Below are positions 9,480 through 20,383 of a stretch of 64,000 bases of DNA, one piece after another. The number at the start of each line of letters is the position of its first letter. Position 1 is the first letter of the stretch. The stretch lies in assembly GCA_026225945.1 (NCBI GenBank), contig JAMJFZ010000239.1, positions 26,251,501-26,315,500 on the forward strand. The letters run 5' to 3'. The position numbers were made by a program, and so were the translations under genes. This DNA is from Cricetomys ansorgei. Lineage: Eukaryota > Chordata > Mammalia > Rodentia > Nesomyidae. The notes beneath the pieces are model-generated. The model saw only the letters and a program-made list of their open reading frames with translations. It was not told where the DNA came from and did not search any database.

Positions 9480-10480
9480 TGCCGGCCCCAGTGACACCTC
9501 TGAGCCCGGGCATGTGAGAGTGATCTTCAGGGGACCAGGAAGGTAGGTTGAGCGCGAGAGAGCGCAGCTGTCACCTTGGCCCCAGGGTCCAGCCCGCAGA
9601 GGCTGCAGGCGATGAGATTATAGGTGGTCTTAAGCCTCAGGGCCTGGGGCACTCGAAGGTCTCCGGGGGAAGCCTCGCAGAGCCAGGCGGAGCGGGACGG
9701 GGATGGGCACGCTTTGTTCCTGGACCCCGAAGGGGTGCGGCGCCGCAGTCTTGGCCAGAGTCACCGCTCTGTTCCCGGGGCCTCAGGGCAGCTAGCGCCA
9801 GGCGGCCAGCAGCCTCGGGCGACTCCATAGCAACAGCGTGGGAGAACCATAAACCTAGCGCTGGAGGGGAGGAGGCTGGAGGGAAACGGCAGAGGGGCAC
9901 GAAGCAGGGAGAGAGAGCTAGAAAGAGTGGAGGGCTGCGGGAGAGAGGAGCGAGAAGGGGCCCGGCAGTGGGTGAGGTGAAGCAAATAAAGATGGATAGG
10001 GTTGAAGTAAATAAGGGAAAGGGCACCCGGAGGGAGGATGGGGAGTGAGGAGCAAGAAAAGATGAAGGAACAGCCAGAGAGGGTAAGGGGTGTAGGGGAA
10101 GGAGGTCAGAGGGAGAGGGGAGGGGAGGAGGGAGAAGGGGCGAGAGGTGAAAGGAGGGTAGCCGAGAGAATGGGAGCAGGGAGGAGGGCGGCTGGAGGGC
10201 GGAGCAGGGCGCAGCCGGGCGGGCTCTCCGCGGGACCCCGGCCGCAGCTGCGGGCGAAGAGGAGGGGCCGGCGACCGCTGGGCGCGGGAGACCCTAGTGC
10301 GCTGCGAGCGCCGGGGAGAGAGCCCAGGTCCAGCCAAGGGGGCCCCTCTGCCCCTGCACGTGCTCCCGCCCCCGAGCCCAGGGGTATCCAGGCCCATATA
10401 GCCTGATCCCCCCCGGGATGAGGTCCCGGCCCGCAGCAGGAAGGGAGTCGCTCCCGAGGTCGCTCTCCCGGATTTCACCA
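9480..10480. promoter_or_regulatory. CpG island, probable promoter
   Basis: About 1 kb of GC-rich, SINE-free DNA. The densest part, 10201-10320, holds about 18 CpG dinucleotides in 120 bases by eye, in a window that is otherwise CpG-poor. It contains an RFX-like half site (ccatagcaac, 9825-9834), a purine-rich G4-prone segment (about 9850-10200), an E-box CACGTG (10357-10362), a GC box (10365-10374) and a TATA-like catatag. Long open frames on both strands (166 codons at 9548-10048, 186 codons at 9918-10478 minus, 122 codons at 10038-10406) follow from GC richness and purine bias and show no domain. Such islands normally mark transcription start regions. Direction and gene are undetermined, though the core-promoter layout favours plus. 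It could also be an orphan island or enhancer. Confidence 0.65.
10081..10140 (+). other. G-quadruplex-prone tract
   Basis: Six or more runs of three or more G separated by 1-4 nt loops (from gggtaaggggtgtagggg at 10081 to gggagaagggg at 10140), satisfying the usual G3N1-7 pattern on the plus strand. Confidence 0.8.
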
Positions 10481-10514
10481 GCGAGTATTTTTCCCATTGC
10501 AGAACTGCTAGAAA
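10357..10514 (+). promoter_or_regulatory. Candidate core promoter and first exon
   Basis: In plus orientation: E-box CACGTG (10357-10362), GC box cccgcccccg (10365-10374), TATA-like catatagc near 10395-10402, then about 25-30 bases to a plausible start near 10428. A donor-like agaaag|gtgatg lies at 10514/10515. An acceptor-like tatttttcccattgcag at about 10485-10501 competes with the first-exon reading. All motif-level inference; no coding sequence is assigned. Confidence 0.3.
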
Positions 10515-11564
10515 GGTGATGTGGGCTTTTGTTTATGAGCTCATATCCCATCCCAGAGCCCCCCAAATCTTGCATCTCGTCTAGAGAAAGTATATACTTG
10601 TTAAGCTTAGAATCTGTGAAGAAGAAAAAAAAAACCAAAAACTATTTTCTAAGTTTCAGTAAATATTTTTAGAAAAAGCCTGTCCCAAACGTATTATCAT
10701 TTTTAAGGCCGACTTGCTAAGCACCAGTTTACACGCACATTTCAAAAAGTTAGCAAAGCGGACATGATCCAGTTCCAAGTTTACTACGAAAACGGACTAT
10801 TATTACACCCTTGATGAGCATTTTAGCGCTTACAGTATGGTGCTGTATGTGTGAGGGGGGAAAAGCAAACAAACTTACTTCGGACTCAACCAATATTTCA
10901 AAAGAAATCTCAGAGATAAGTGCTGTGTGTTTTATTTTAAAACCATCATAAGACATAAAGGGAAGAAAAATAAACTTTTGGACATTCTCAGCTAACATGG
11001 CCTATGGGAAAATGAAAATAAACCTAATTGAAAAAACAGCGCTTACCATAAATAGGATTAGCTTTCAAGCAAGGAACATGGTTGTTTAAAAAAAAGAAAA
11101 AAGAAAGAAAGAAACTACCAATCACATCCATGTTTCATCAAGCAAAGGTCAAAAACGCCTTGGAAGCCTTAAAGAACACGGACTGTGGATGTGGCCAAGG
11201 CTTTTTGCTTTGCCGTTTATTCTGAAAATCCCAAAATATAACTCTTGTTTTCAGGTATTACCCCAAAGAATATTGGTTTCTCCTGCTCAACATTCCCAAG
11301 CTAGTCACCTACCCAAAAGCAGCAGGAAAGCTTGTGTGCAGTTGTATAATACCCCATCTAGTTCCAACCTTTTTCTTTGACCAGAAAGGAAGGATGAAAC
11401 ACATAGGCAAACCTGCAGTTATATTTACGGAACTCTAAATTGCATGCACTTTATCACAGAGTGCAAGATTTGCAGGCTGAGAGTCTCGAAGGGTTCACAT
11501 GTGACATTCTCTGCAAAAACCAGTCTAAGCAACTTGTAGACATAACATATAATCCTTTACATTT
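10515..11564. other. Unique AT-rich sequence
   Basis: Repeat-free apart from A-rich runs near 10625 and 11088-11115. If the CpG island fires rightward this would be the start of intron 1. No exon recognised. Confidence 0.5.
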
Positions 11565-11693
11565 AGAAGGCAGGTATTAATATTATCCCATTTTATAGAT
11601 GTGGAAATTGAAGTTTGCAGAGGGCATAAAGCCTGTACAGAGTCACAGATTCAGGAAGCACGAAATGGCAGAGGTGGACAAAGACCCCAAGCT
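11565..11693 (+). repeat. MIR SINE, plus strand
   Basis: attatcccattttatagatg, tggaaattgaag, gtcacagattcaggaagcac and gaaatggcagaggtgg follow the MIR core and 3' half. An ancient mammalian tRNA-derived SINE. Confidence 0.8.
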
Positions 11694-11836
11694 TTTCATC
11701 GCTGGGCTCCTTGACGACCATCGCACAGGAGCAGGGCTTCCCACACAACCCATCTAGAGCCACACTGGGGAAAGTTAATTGGGTTTCTCAATTTTGTTCA
11801 GGTTTTAGACTGGATTAGAAAGACATCACAGTTCAA

Positions 11837-11980
11837 GGGGCTGATGAGATGACTCCGTGGGTAAAGGCACTTGCTGCAGGAGAGAATACACTCTACCAAG
11901 TTTCTTTCTGACCCCCTTGAGTGCCCACTCATGTCTACCGTGTACACATACAATAGTAATAATTAATTAATTTTAAAAAG
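11837..11980 (+). repeat. B2/B3-family SINE, diverged
   Basis: ggggctgatgagatgactcc, gtgggtaaaggcacttgctg and a 3' tail of AAT/ATTAATT. Confidence 0.7.
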
Positions 11981-12330
11981 AAAGATCTAAGTTGAAAAAT
12001 TATTTTCCTCTCTTTTTACAGAGTTTTTTTTTTTAAATAGGTTAAGTACAAAGTATTGGGTTTCATCACGACCTCTTCATACTTATACTTGTTTTAGATC
12101 ATTCCTCTCTCCCCAAAACCCTCTCTCCTATGCCCTGGCTGAGCAGCTGGTAATTCTTCTCTTGCCCTCCCTCCCTCCCTTCCTTCCTTTTTTCTTTCTT
12201 TTTTAAAATGTTCCTCAGCAGTTATCATCTAAGCTTCTTTCAAGACACCAAAACAGTATGAATGGTGATATTATAAAAATGCATTGAGAGACAATCCTTC
12301 TGTGGACTCTGACGTAAGATGACAGATCCA
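11981..12330. other. Unique sequence with CT-rich run
   Basis: A pyrimidine run (CCCT/TTCC) occupies about 12163-12205. Nothing else recognised. Confidence 0.5.
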
Positions 12331-12450
12331 GAGCGGGGCGGAGGCCCACACCTGTGATCCTAGCACGTGGGTGGCCACAGCAGAGGCATCTGATACCCAG
12401 GCTACATAGCGAATCCAAGGCCAGCTTGGGAATACAGGAAGGCAAAACAA
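12331..12450 (+). repeat. Old B1 SINE, plus strand
   Basis: ggcggaggcccacacctgtg, atcctagcacgtgggtggcc and ccaaggccagcttgggaata in B1 order, strongly diverged. Confidence 0.65.
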
Positions 12451-12627
12451 AGACAAGAGTACATCTGCTTTGCTGTTGTTGTTGTTTTACGTGTTGTTCA
12501 TGTAGCCTCCCGTGGCTATTTCTAATAGTGGCAATATTTAAAAATATATGTTCTGATCACTTGTGACCTTTGGGTAAAAAAACATACAGTCTGAATTCAG
12601 TCATAAACCATCTTTTAAAATTTTGGG

Positions 12628-12845
12628 GAGAGGAGGATGCAGAGATGGCTCAGTGGTTAAGAGCACTTGCTGCTCTTGCAGAGGACCTAGGTTCAGTTCT
12701 CAACATGCAAACATGCACGTAGCAGCTCACAGCCGTCTATAAGTCCAGTTCTGGGGAATCTGTCACCTTCTTCTAACAGGCACACATGGGATGCGCATAC
12801 ATTCATGCAGGCAAAACATACCCATGAAAAATAAATGAAATCTTC
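12628..12845 (+). repeat. B2/B3 SINE, plus strand
   Basis: Pol III A-box region gatggctcagtggttaagag and B-box-like aggttcagttc, then the 3' non-tRNA part (agtccagttctggggaatct) and an AAATAAATG tail. Confidence 0.92.
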
Positions 12846-12861
12846 TTTTTAATTGAGGAAG

Positions 12862-13058
12862 GGGAATGGAGAGATGGTTCCACATTAAGATGATGTGTAG
12901 CTTTTGCAGAGGACCCAAGGTCCATTCTGCACCCCTAGGAAGGATCGCAACCGTTTATCTAATCACCCCAGATCCAGGAGATCCAATATCCACTTCTGAC
13001 CTTTGCAGGCACCTTCATAAGCTCCCCCCTACTCCTATCTCTCTCTGACACACACACA

Positions 13059-13100
<42 letters not shown>
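12862..13100 (+). repeat. B2/B3 SINE ending in (CA)n
   Basis: Diverged tRNA-like head (gaatggagagatggttccac), B3 body (ccagatccaggagatccaat, cttctgacctttgcagg), then a CA microsatellite at 13049-13100. Confidence 0.85.
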
Positions 13101-13102
<2 letters not shown>

Positions 13103-13175
13103 GATACAGGGTGTCACTATGGAGACCAAGCTGGCTTTGGTTTAAGTTCTGGCTCTAACCTTCAATCCTTAGGTA
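13101..13175 (-). repeat. B1 fragment, minus strand
   Basis: acagggtgtcactatggaga, ccaagctggc and tcaatccttaggtacc look like a truncated reversed B1. Confidence 0.55.
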
Positions 13176-14477
13176 CCAGAGCTGTTTGGTTTTTGTCTAC
13201 ACATTGAAAGACAAATGGAGGTTCAGACTGTCCCCCTGTACTTCTTGCCCTGGAAATGATGAGAATACATCCATCCCTAAAATACTTTGCCTATGCATCT
13301 TTTCTTCTGTTCCTCTCCTGGACTCAAGAACCAAGGTGGCAGGGAGTAACTGATGGAAGGGGAAGGAACAGAGGAAACACTCAGGGGCAGAGATGGACTG
13401 ACTTCTCCCTGATTGCAGTAGAGGTTTCTGGGAGCTAGTAGACCCAGTCCATGATGCGGGAGATGGAACACGGGACACAGCTGAAAAACTGTGTGCTGTT
13501 ACACATACACCCCCATTGCGGGCTGAGAACTGACTGGAGAGGGTAAGTCTGAATTTCAGTTGACTTCACAGAATGGAGGAAGACCCCTGCCGAGTAGGCG
13601 GCCTCAAGAGGCCAGAAAGTCTTAGGGACCCACTTTGCTCTTTCTGTCCCTACAACCTAGAAGGAGGAAAATTTGTTCGAGGTCAGAGCCACTTTCCAGG
13701 ACCGGTCCTGACTGGGACAGAATATATGGTGTATGGGGGTCGGGGTTCAGGCGGAGGCCTTCTGGGTCACTGTCTTCTGCTGATGGCAGCCTCAGTTTCC
13801 AGTCGCCTTTCTTCTAATTTTCTAAAACTGCTTTCCTATTAAGAAAACACACCTCCACTAACTTCAGTCCAAAGGTGAATTTTTCTCTTTTACAGAGAGT
13901 TTAAAGGAAAAAAAAAAAAAAAAACCCTGCGGCTATTTTTAACATGTACGAGAGAGAAGAGATTATTTTTTCTTTGCTTAAATATTCTGATATTCCCATC
14001 ATGAGTAACTGACATTTTCCCAAAACTAAAAGTGAAATTTCCCAGTAGATCTCCAGTCGGAGTAAGATTTATTAGAAAATAAGAATGAAGGGTTGGGGGA
14101 GGGAGAGCAAGACTAAGAATTTGTCACAGGATTCCAGTTTTTGTCTCAACAAAAGTTCCTTTTAATTGAACTCGCAAACAGCATTTTGCAGTAATATTAT
14201 GCATGCCTTGTTTTTTTTTTTTTTTTAATCTTTCTATACCCACAGACTAAATTTTAGGTCTGAAGTTTAAAGGAACAAAACTAAATTCCCCTCTCCAGCC
14301 CCAACAGAGGAGGTCAGTTTAATCAGTACAGAATTTGACTTCCACTAATCCAAACTAAATGAACATCTAGAATGAACACATTAAACATCTATGGAAGGAT
14401 TAATCAGTATTAATCACCACATAGCTCTAAGAAAACAACTGTTAAAAAGTAAACTTTCTCTCTCCCTCTCTCTCTGG
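13176..14477. other. Unique sequence, no gene identified
   Basis: Contains an A-run at about 13910-13924 and a T-run at about 14211-14226. Frames at 13197-13842 overlap on both strands and show no domain. Confidence 0.5.
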
Positions 14478-14592
14478 TTATTTTTGAGAGGTATCCTGTC
14501 ACCCATGGTGGCCTTGAACTCCCTATGTAGCCAAGGCTAGCCTGGAACTCCCGATCCCTCTGCCTTGCTTCCCAAGTGCTGAAGTGCTGAGA
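14478..14592 (-). repeat. B1 SINE, minus strand
   Basis: ccttgaactccctatgtagc, caaggctagcctggaactcc and cttcccaagtgctg in reversed B1 order. Confidence 0.8.
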
Positions 14593-14638
14593 GATATTTG
14601 TTAACCTTTTTTTCTTCCTTTCTGGCTCACTTGCTTTC

Positions 14639-14973
14639 TCTCTGCATATGTGTGCACATGTGTGTATTTTCATGTGTACGCTGTGCACGTACAGGTGTAC
14701 CTGCACATGTGTGTGAAGGTGTATGTGGAGTCCAGAAGATGTCTTAATTTTGAGATTCATCTTCAGGAACATTATCCATCTCCTTTGAGATGGGGTGTCT
14801 CGTTAACCAATTAGGGAAGACTGGCTTGGTCAAGGAGTTTTGTCTGTATCACCCGAAGTCTGAATTTACAAGAGCATGGTACCGTGCCTAGCATTTAGAC
14901 ACAGGTCGGGGTGATCAAATGTAGATCATCATACTAGCAAGGCAAACAGTTTACTGACTGAGTCATGCTACCT
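14639..14973 (-). repeat. Rodent B-type composite repeat, minus strand
   Basis: Same type as 2382-2757: TG-rich start, ggagtccagaagatgtc, ccatctcctttgagatgggg, and a reversed tRNA-like end with agcaaggcaaacagtttact and gactgagtcatgctacc. Confidence 0.6.
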
Positions 14974-15022
14974 CCCCGCCTCCTTCCCTCCCTCCCTCCC
15001 TCCCTTCCTTCCTTCCTTCTTT
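14974..15022 (+). repeat. CT-rich (CCCT/CCTT)n tract
   Basis: Polypyrimidine run between the composite repeat and the next B1. Confidence 0.9.
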
Positions 15023-15140
15023 TCACTTTTTTTTTTTAAAGATAAGATCTTACTCTACATCCAGGCTGCCTCAGATTCTTAGCTTCCTGACTCTGCTTCC
15101 GGAGTCCTGGGACGACAGGTGTGTACCACCGTACCTAGAT
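15023..15140 (-). repeat. B1 SINE, minus strand
   Basis: T-rich tail, agataagatcttactctaca, tccaggctgcctcagattc, gggacgacaggtgtgtacca. Confidence 0.75.
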
Positions 15141-15141
15141 A

Positions 15142-15365
15142 CAACATCTTTTATTTTATTTAAGATTTATCTTATGTGTATCAGTGTCTTGCCTGCGCAT
15201 ATGTGTGTAAACTACATGCATTCCTTGGAGGTCAGAAGAAAGCACTGGATACCCTGGACCTGGAGTTACAGATGTTTGTGAGCCACCGAGCGAATGCTGA
15301 GAATGCAACATCAGTCCTCTGAAAGGGCAAGAGCCCTTGACTGCTGTGCCATTTCTTTAGCCCCC
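15142..15365 (-). repeat. B3 SINE, minus strand
   Basis: ttatcttatgtgtatcagtg, cttgcctgcgcatatgtg, ctggacctggagttacagat and a reversed tRNA-like end (gactgctgtgccatttcttt). Confidence 0.88.
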
Positions 15366-15389
15366 AATATGTTTTCTTAGAACAATGAA

Positions 15390-15478
15390 TGGTGCTAGGG
15401 GTGTGGCTCAGTGGTGCTGGCCTAGCATTCACAGAGCCCTGAGTTCAGTCCACGTTCCAATAAATACATAAATACACC
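15390..15478 (+). repeat. ID element, plus strand
   Basis: A-box-like gtgtggctcagtggtgc and B-box-like gagttcagtcc within about 65 bases, followed by an AAATACATAAAT tail: the small tRNA-Ala-derived ID SINE. Confidence 0.75.
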
Positions 15479-17082
15479 AGCATCGTATTTGGACCTCAGC
15501 ATGAGATTAAAAAGCATAAACAATGAGACTTGTGACACAACCACATTCTAAATGGCTTCCCTGGAACAGGGAGTGTTATCTAGCGGAAGCTGTGATTCGT
15601 GTCTGGAGATCCGCAAAGTTTAGATTTAGTGTTTGATAGCAAAAGAAGATATCTGAGCAGAGACAAGAGCAGGAGACTGGAGCATCCCTGCTGTCTTTTT
15701 CTGGCTGGATAAAAAGAGTGGCTAACTTTTCCTTTGCTTGTTTTGAGCAAGATGCTCTGCCAGGTTGCTGCGTGAGATGCTGGGTAATAAGGTCATGCCC
15801 ATCACCTGCAATGCTCACGCTGAACCCCAAGAGTTCACCCTTGAGTCACTGCTGCACTGGATTTACAGGTGAGGAGGCCTGTGGGAGAAGATAATAGCTT
15901 GTCCCAAGAGCGCCCAGAATGCAAAAGGCAATGGCGGCAGGCAGCTCCAATTTGATCCTTGCTCTTGCCTTTCCAATGGTGACACATGGAGGTGGAGGTG
16001 GGAGGTGGGGGTCGTGAGAGGAAATGGGGTGGGGGTAGAGGAAACTTATTCCCTGATAATCAAGAGAAGGAAGGCACTGGAGTTATCTGCTCTCTTAGAG
16101 CTTCCGTTTGTAAATTGCATCACCTGTAGAAGACTCAGATTACTGGATTGGAAGAGCTGGGCATTTTTGTGGCTTTCCTCGTGGACCAAAGTCTTAAAGC
16201 ATCTCTTTTGCCCGAAGCCGAGTGGGAAAGGGAGGCATACAGGCATGCTTAGGAACATTCAGAGGTCAATCTATAGGTTTTTGTTTTGCTGTAATCCATT
16301 TGAAAACATGGACATTCTTTAGGAGAACGAACTAGAAAAAAATCTTCGCCAACAGAATGAGTGAACTTGAAGCCAGGAGTAATGTTACTCTTTTTGATAC
16401 GGTTAACAGCTGATTGGAATTGGTTATCAACTAATTGAAGAATGGCCATTCCGGGGCATTTACAGATTTGGTGACCCTTGACCTAGTTCTTTATGGATTC
16501 GAGGGCAGAGGGCGGGAAAGGGAGACCTGAGAAGTGAGGGCCGAGGCAGGGCTTCTGGGAGGGGAGGGGAGCAATCTGGCTGGCTTGCCCTTTCCTCTTC
16601 TTCCACATCCAGGCAGGCTTTATCTTTACTGATCTTGCCTTCAACCTGGCGCTGGACAAGACTGTTCCTGCCCATTTTTATACGGTGCCTTACAATGTTT
16701 ACCTGGGGATTTATTGTTAGGATACAGGAACACAGTCATGCGTGGTGCTGCCCTGGGCAGGTACACCTTATTCCAGGAGAGACTTGGTCCCCAGCACAAG
16801 CCACACAAAGCCAAGACCCTTTGGGTCCCTCTCTCCACAAAGCTGTTTAATCCTTCTCCGGGCAACTCACATTGCCCTTCCTCTGAGTACAGAGTCACTG
16901 GTCATCTTTAAATCTCATTTCTAAACACGAGGACGAAGCAAACGAACAAACAAAAAATGTGTAGCCAAGGCTCACCTCTGAGCCAACCATCTGTGGAAGA
17001 GAATGTAGGCAGTTTAAATAGTTTTAAGTGAGGGAGGATTTCGAGTTCTATTTTTACTTATTTTATTTTGTTTTTTTCCCCC
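15479..17082. other. Unique sequence, SINE-free, no gene identified
   Basis: About 1.6 kb without SINEs. G-rich run at about 15985-16040. Frames at 16005-16322, 16460-16675 and 16641-16898 were examined; none shows a recognised domain and most overlap each other. A gene-desert spacer or intron is most likely. Confidence 0.5.
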
Positions 17083-17278
17083 AAAAAAATATTTATTTTG
17101 TTCTTTATTCATGCGTATGTCTGTATGTGCGCTAGCATGCAGGCCAGAGGGGTCTGGGTCCCCTGGAGATGGAGTTATAGGTGATTGTGAGTTAGCTGAT
17201 GTGGGTGCTGGGAACTGATCTCCTACCCTCTGGAAGAACAGCAAGCTCTCTTAACTGCAGGGCCATCTCTCCCAACAC
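17083..17278 (-). repeat. B3 SINE, minus strand
   Basis: catgcaggccagaggggtct, cccctggagatggagttata, gtgctgggaactgatctcc and gggccatctctcccaac. Confidence 0.88.
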
Positions 17279-17299
17279 TGGGCTTTTTTTCCCCCTGTC

Positions 17300-17549
17300 A
17301 TTTGTTTTGATTTTTGTTTATTTTATGTAAAAATATTTTTACATTTGTTTTTGTTTTCTGTGAATGAATATTTTGACTGCATGTATGTGTGTGCCCCCAT
17401 GCAGTACATGCCTGGTGTGGAGGAGGTCCGTAGAAAGCATCAGATACCCTGGGGCTGTAACGAAAGACACGTGTGAGTTCCCGTGTTCCAACCCAAGCCT
17501 TCTGCAAGAGCAACAAAAGCCATTAACCCCTGAGCCATCTCTCTGGCCC
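17300..17549 (-). repeat. B3 SINE, minus strand
   Basis: A second, independent reversed B3: actgcatgtatgtgtgtgcc, agataccctggggctgtaac, cttctgcaagagcaac and ctgagccatctctctggccc. Confidence 0.88.
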
Positions 17550-17551
17550 TA

Positions 17552-17672
17552 TGTTTTTTTTTTTAAAGACAGTGTCATTAGGTGGATGAATCTGGCCTGG
17601 AAATGACTGTGAAGCCCAGGCTGGCCTCAGACTCCAGATCCTCCTGAGTGCAGGGATTACTCTAGCCTGGGG
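17552..17672 (-). repeat. B1 SINE, minus strand
   Basis: T-rich tail, aaagacagtgtcattaggtg, gaagcccaggctggcctcag and ctcctgagtgcagggattac. Confidence 0.8.
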
Positions 17673-18057
17673 AGGTTTCAGGTCAAGAGAAAGGTACCTC
17701 TGAGGGTCTGATAGGCACTTGGGGGGACTCTTCCCGATGACTCCCTGAAGCTCACCACATCATGTTTTAACTCCACAGATCTTTACTTCCAGATTCTCTA
17801 AAACACACTCACTTCCTTCCCCGTGATGGTTACTCACTCTGTTATACAGGATCCATCCTTCGCTCCCTTTGCCCTGATCTGATAACCCTTTTATCCTGCG
17901 GTGAGGCATGACATTGCTCATCCGTGACTCTCTCCTGCCATACTCTCGGGCAGGAAGGAAGGCTGGTTTAGCCCAGTACGGTCGAGTACGGTGTGTTCTT
18001 TTTCAAACATAAGGGAAAGCAGGCCCCCTTTCATGAGTCCATGAAACATCTATTCTT
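17673..18057. other. Unique sequence, nothing identified
   Basis: Contains a small repeated motif (gtacggtcgagtacggtg, about 17977-17994), otherwise featureless. Confidence 0.5.
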
Positions 18058-18152
18058 TTCTCCGTTATTTTAGAGATCATCTAATCTCCATCACAATCAA
18101 AGATATTAAGTGACCGGCCTGGGGTCACACAGGCAGAACTGCCTATGCCGGG
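18058..18152 (+). repeat. MIR fragment, plus strand
   Basis: ttaagtgaccggcctggggt followed by cacacaggcagaactgcc matches the MIR core. Confidence 0.65.
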
Positions 18153-18309
18153 GTTTTCCCCGTGCAGTGTGCTGTCTCCCACTGAAATGTGAGAAGGAAG
18201 AAAACACAGAAGACACAGACATAGTGGGGCCCTAACCCAGCTTTGGTCTCACTCGGGAGGGCGCCTTCCAAGTTTTGACGGAAATTAGATCTTTTAATTT
18301 TTTTATTAT

Positions 18310-18492
18310 TTTATTATTTTAAAAAGTTTTTATGTGTATGGGTGTTTTGCCTGCCTGCATGTCTATGTACCACTCCATGCCTTGTGCCAGAAGAGGGCCT
18401 CAGATCCCCTGGAACTGTAATTTCAGATGGTTGTGAGCCATCATGTAGGTGCTGGGAATCAAATCCCCGCCCTCTGAAAGAATAGCTAGTGG
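18310..18492 (-). repeat. B3 SINE, minus strand
   Basis: tttttatgtgtatgggtgtt, ttgcctgcctgcatgtctat, cagatcccctggaactgtaa and gtgctgggaatcaaatcccc. The reversed tRNA head is partly lost. Confidence 0.88.
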
Positions 18493-18677
18493 GCTGTTTT
18501 GCGAGCTTCCTTGAAGACTTTTGAGATGATATTCTTGTAACCACTACCTAAGAGATGAAGTAGTCTCAAGAACAGATTGTTTTTTAATTTATGAAAATTG
18601 AACTCAGTTTGCTGCATTTTTAGTACACAGCAAGATGATTCCCTTCTGTGTCTCATGAAACTCTTTTTTTTAAAGTT

Positions 18678-18842
18678 TTGGGGCCAGAGAGATGGCTCAG
18701 CAGTTAAGAACACTGGCTGGTCTTCCAGAGGACCTGGGTTCAATTCCCAGCACCCACATGACTGCTCACACCTGTCTGTAACTCCAGTTCCAGGGGGTCT
18801 GACTCTCTTACACCAATGCACATAAAATTAAAAAATTAAATA
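18678..18842 (+). repeat. B2 SINE, plus strand
   Basis: gggccagagagatggctcag, cttccagaggacctgggttc, aattcccagcacccacatga and a short AAATTAAAT tail. Well preserved A and B boxes. Confidence 0.93.
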
Positions 18843-18907
18843 CATTATAAAGAAAGACAGAGAGAAATGAGCTAGATATATATATTATACATATTTTAAG
18901 TCTTTTA

Positions 18908-19075
18908 GGTGACGAAAAGATGGCTTAGCAGATAAGAATAATCTTCCAGAGGACTGGAGTTTCGATCCTGGCTATCACACTCTCAGTCCTCTGAGGGCAC
19001 CCGCACTCATGTGCATATACCCACACAAAGAAACACACACACACTACACATAATTAAAAATAATATAAAGTATTT
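18908..19075 (+). repeat. B2-family SINE, diverged
   Basis: acgaaaagatggcttagcag, tcttccagaggactggagtt and tcgatcctggc, then a CA-rich segment and an AATAATA tail. Confidence 0.75.
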
Positions 19076-20383
19076 TTAAGTCTTTTATTTTTTTCTCATT
19101 TATTTAACACATAAAAATTGTACGTATATCTGGAATAGCATGTTGTGGTTCAGCACATGTACACTGTATAATAGTAAAATACACACACACACACATATAC
19201 ATACGCACATATATAATGTTAAAATCAAGAAAAGTATGCTTGTCTACTTAAACACTTATTTCTTTATGGTGAAAACATCCTGAATCCTTTCCTGTGACCT
19301 TCTGAACTACACAGTACATTAGCATTGTCTCTACCATGGAACTCTGGCGTACTAGCTCATAGCAAGAGGTCTGGGGCTAGAAAATGCCCTTGCTGTGAAC
19401 GGAAATCAGGCCTTGGTCTTCAGAGAACTTGTTTTCAGTCCGTGTTATATGTTCATGAGAACAGAACTGAAGATTTGGGGGACAAAACTGGAAGTTTTTG
19501 AAGTTGAGACAAGCCTTATTTTTCCAATATCGATTTCAGTCCTGTTTTCTTAAAGGCTAATGATGAAATCGTAATCGTGATAAACCCTAGAAACTTATGT
19601 AAATTAAAGAGGATAGAGAATTCTCAAAATGCACACAAGAGTGAGATTGAAATCAAATAGACACCTCTCTAAGGGCTCCTGAGAGTAGAAACTCGGTAAG
19701 CATAAAAGTTGAAAATTATTCTTCATGTTGGCCTATCTGAGGCTGCGTGCCTGCAAGTGTCTGTGTCTGTGGATGCTGGGGGCCGACATGCCAGGGTGTC
19801 TCTCTCAGTGTGTGAATGAGTCTGAATAACTGTGCTAAGGACTCTAAGTGTGACTGCCACATGTCGCAATGAAGGAAGATCTGTGTTTCACCGAGTAAAA
19901 ATACCTATTTTTTTTAAAGAGAAAATCCCTATTTACTTTCTCATGAAGGGTTCCTTCAGAGGGAGCCATGAGGTATGAAGAGGGTGTTATTTCTAGACAG
20001 TGTTTCCAAAAGTGGACAGGGTAGATCATTTTATGTGGCTTATGAATAAACATTTTTATTTGAATAATTACGTGTTTATTTTTATCATCCTCTCCTCCCC
20101 TTTAACACTCACAACTTCAGGCTCTGTCTGTCTCGGGATCACTGGTTTTATACACAGCAACTATTTGGTTCCTCCTGTCTGCCAGAAGCCAGGGCCTCAA
20201 AACTCAGGCCTTGTCCCCGCATTTCTCTGATTTGTCTCCTACCGTCCCTAAGGACCGTCACTTGTGCTTTCTGCAACTCACAGTAAGTCAGCAGGCAAAG
20301 CTCCCTCTAGACCGCCACGTCTGCCTGTCTTTTCCACAGAGCAAAGCCTCTCCTGGTGAACAAGAGTTATAGGGGACAGCTTT
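19076..20383. other. Unique sequence, no gene identified
   Basis: A short CA run near 19180. Frames are all under 80 codons without similarity. AATAAA at about 20044-20049 has no associated ORF. Confidence 0.5.

Noticed and set aside
9548..10478. Frames of 122-186 codons on both strands
   Set aside because: They overlap each other, are Arg/Gly/Pro/Ser-rich and follow from GC content in the CpG island; no domain or codon signal.
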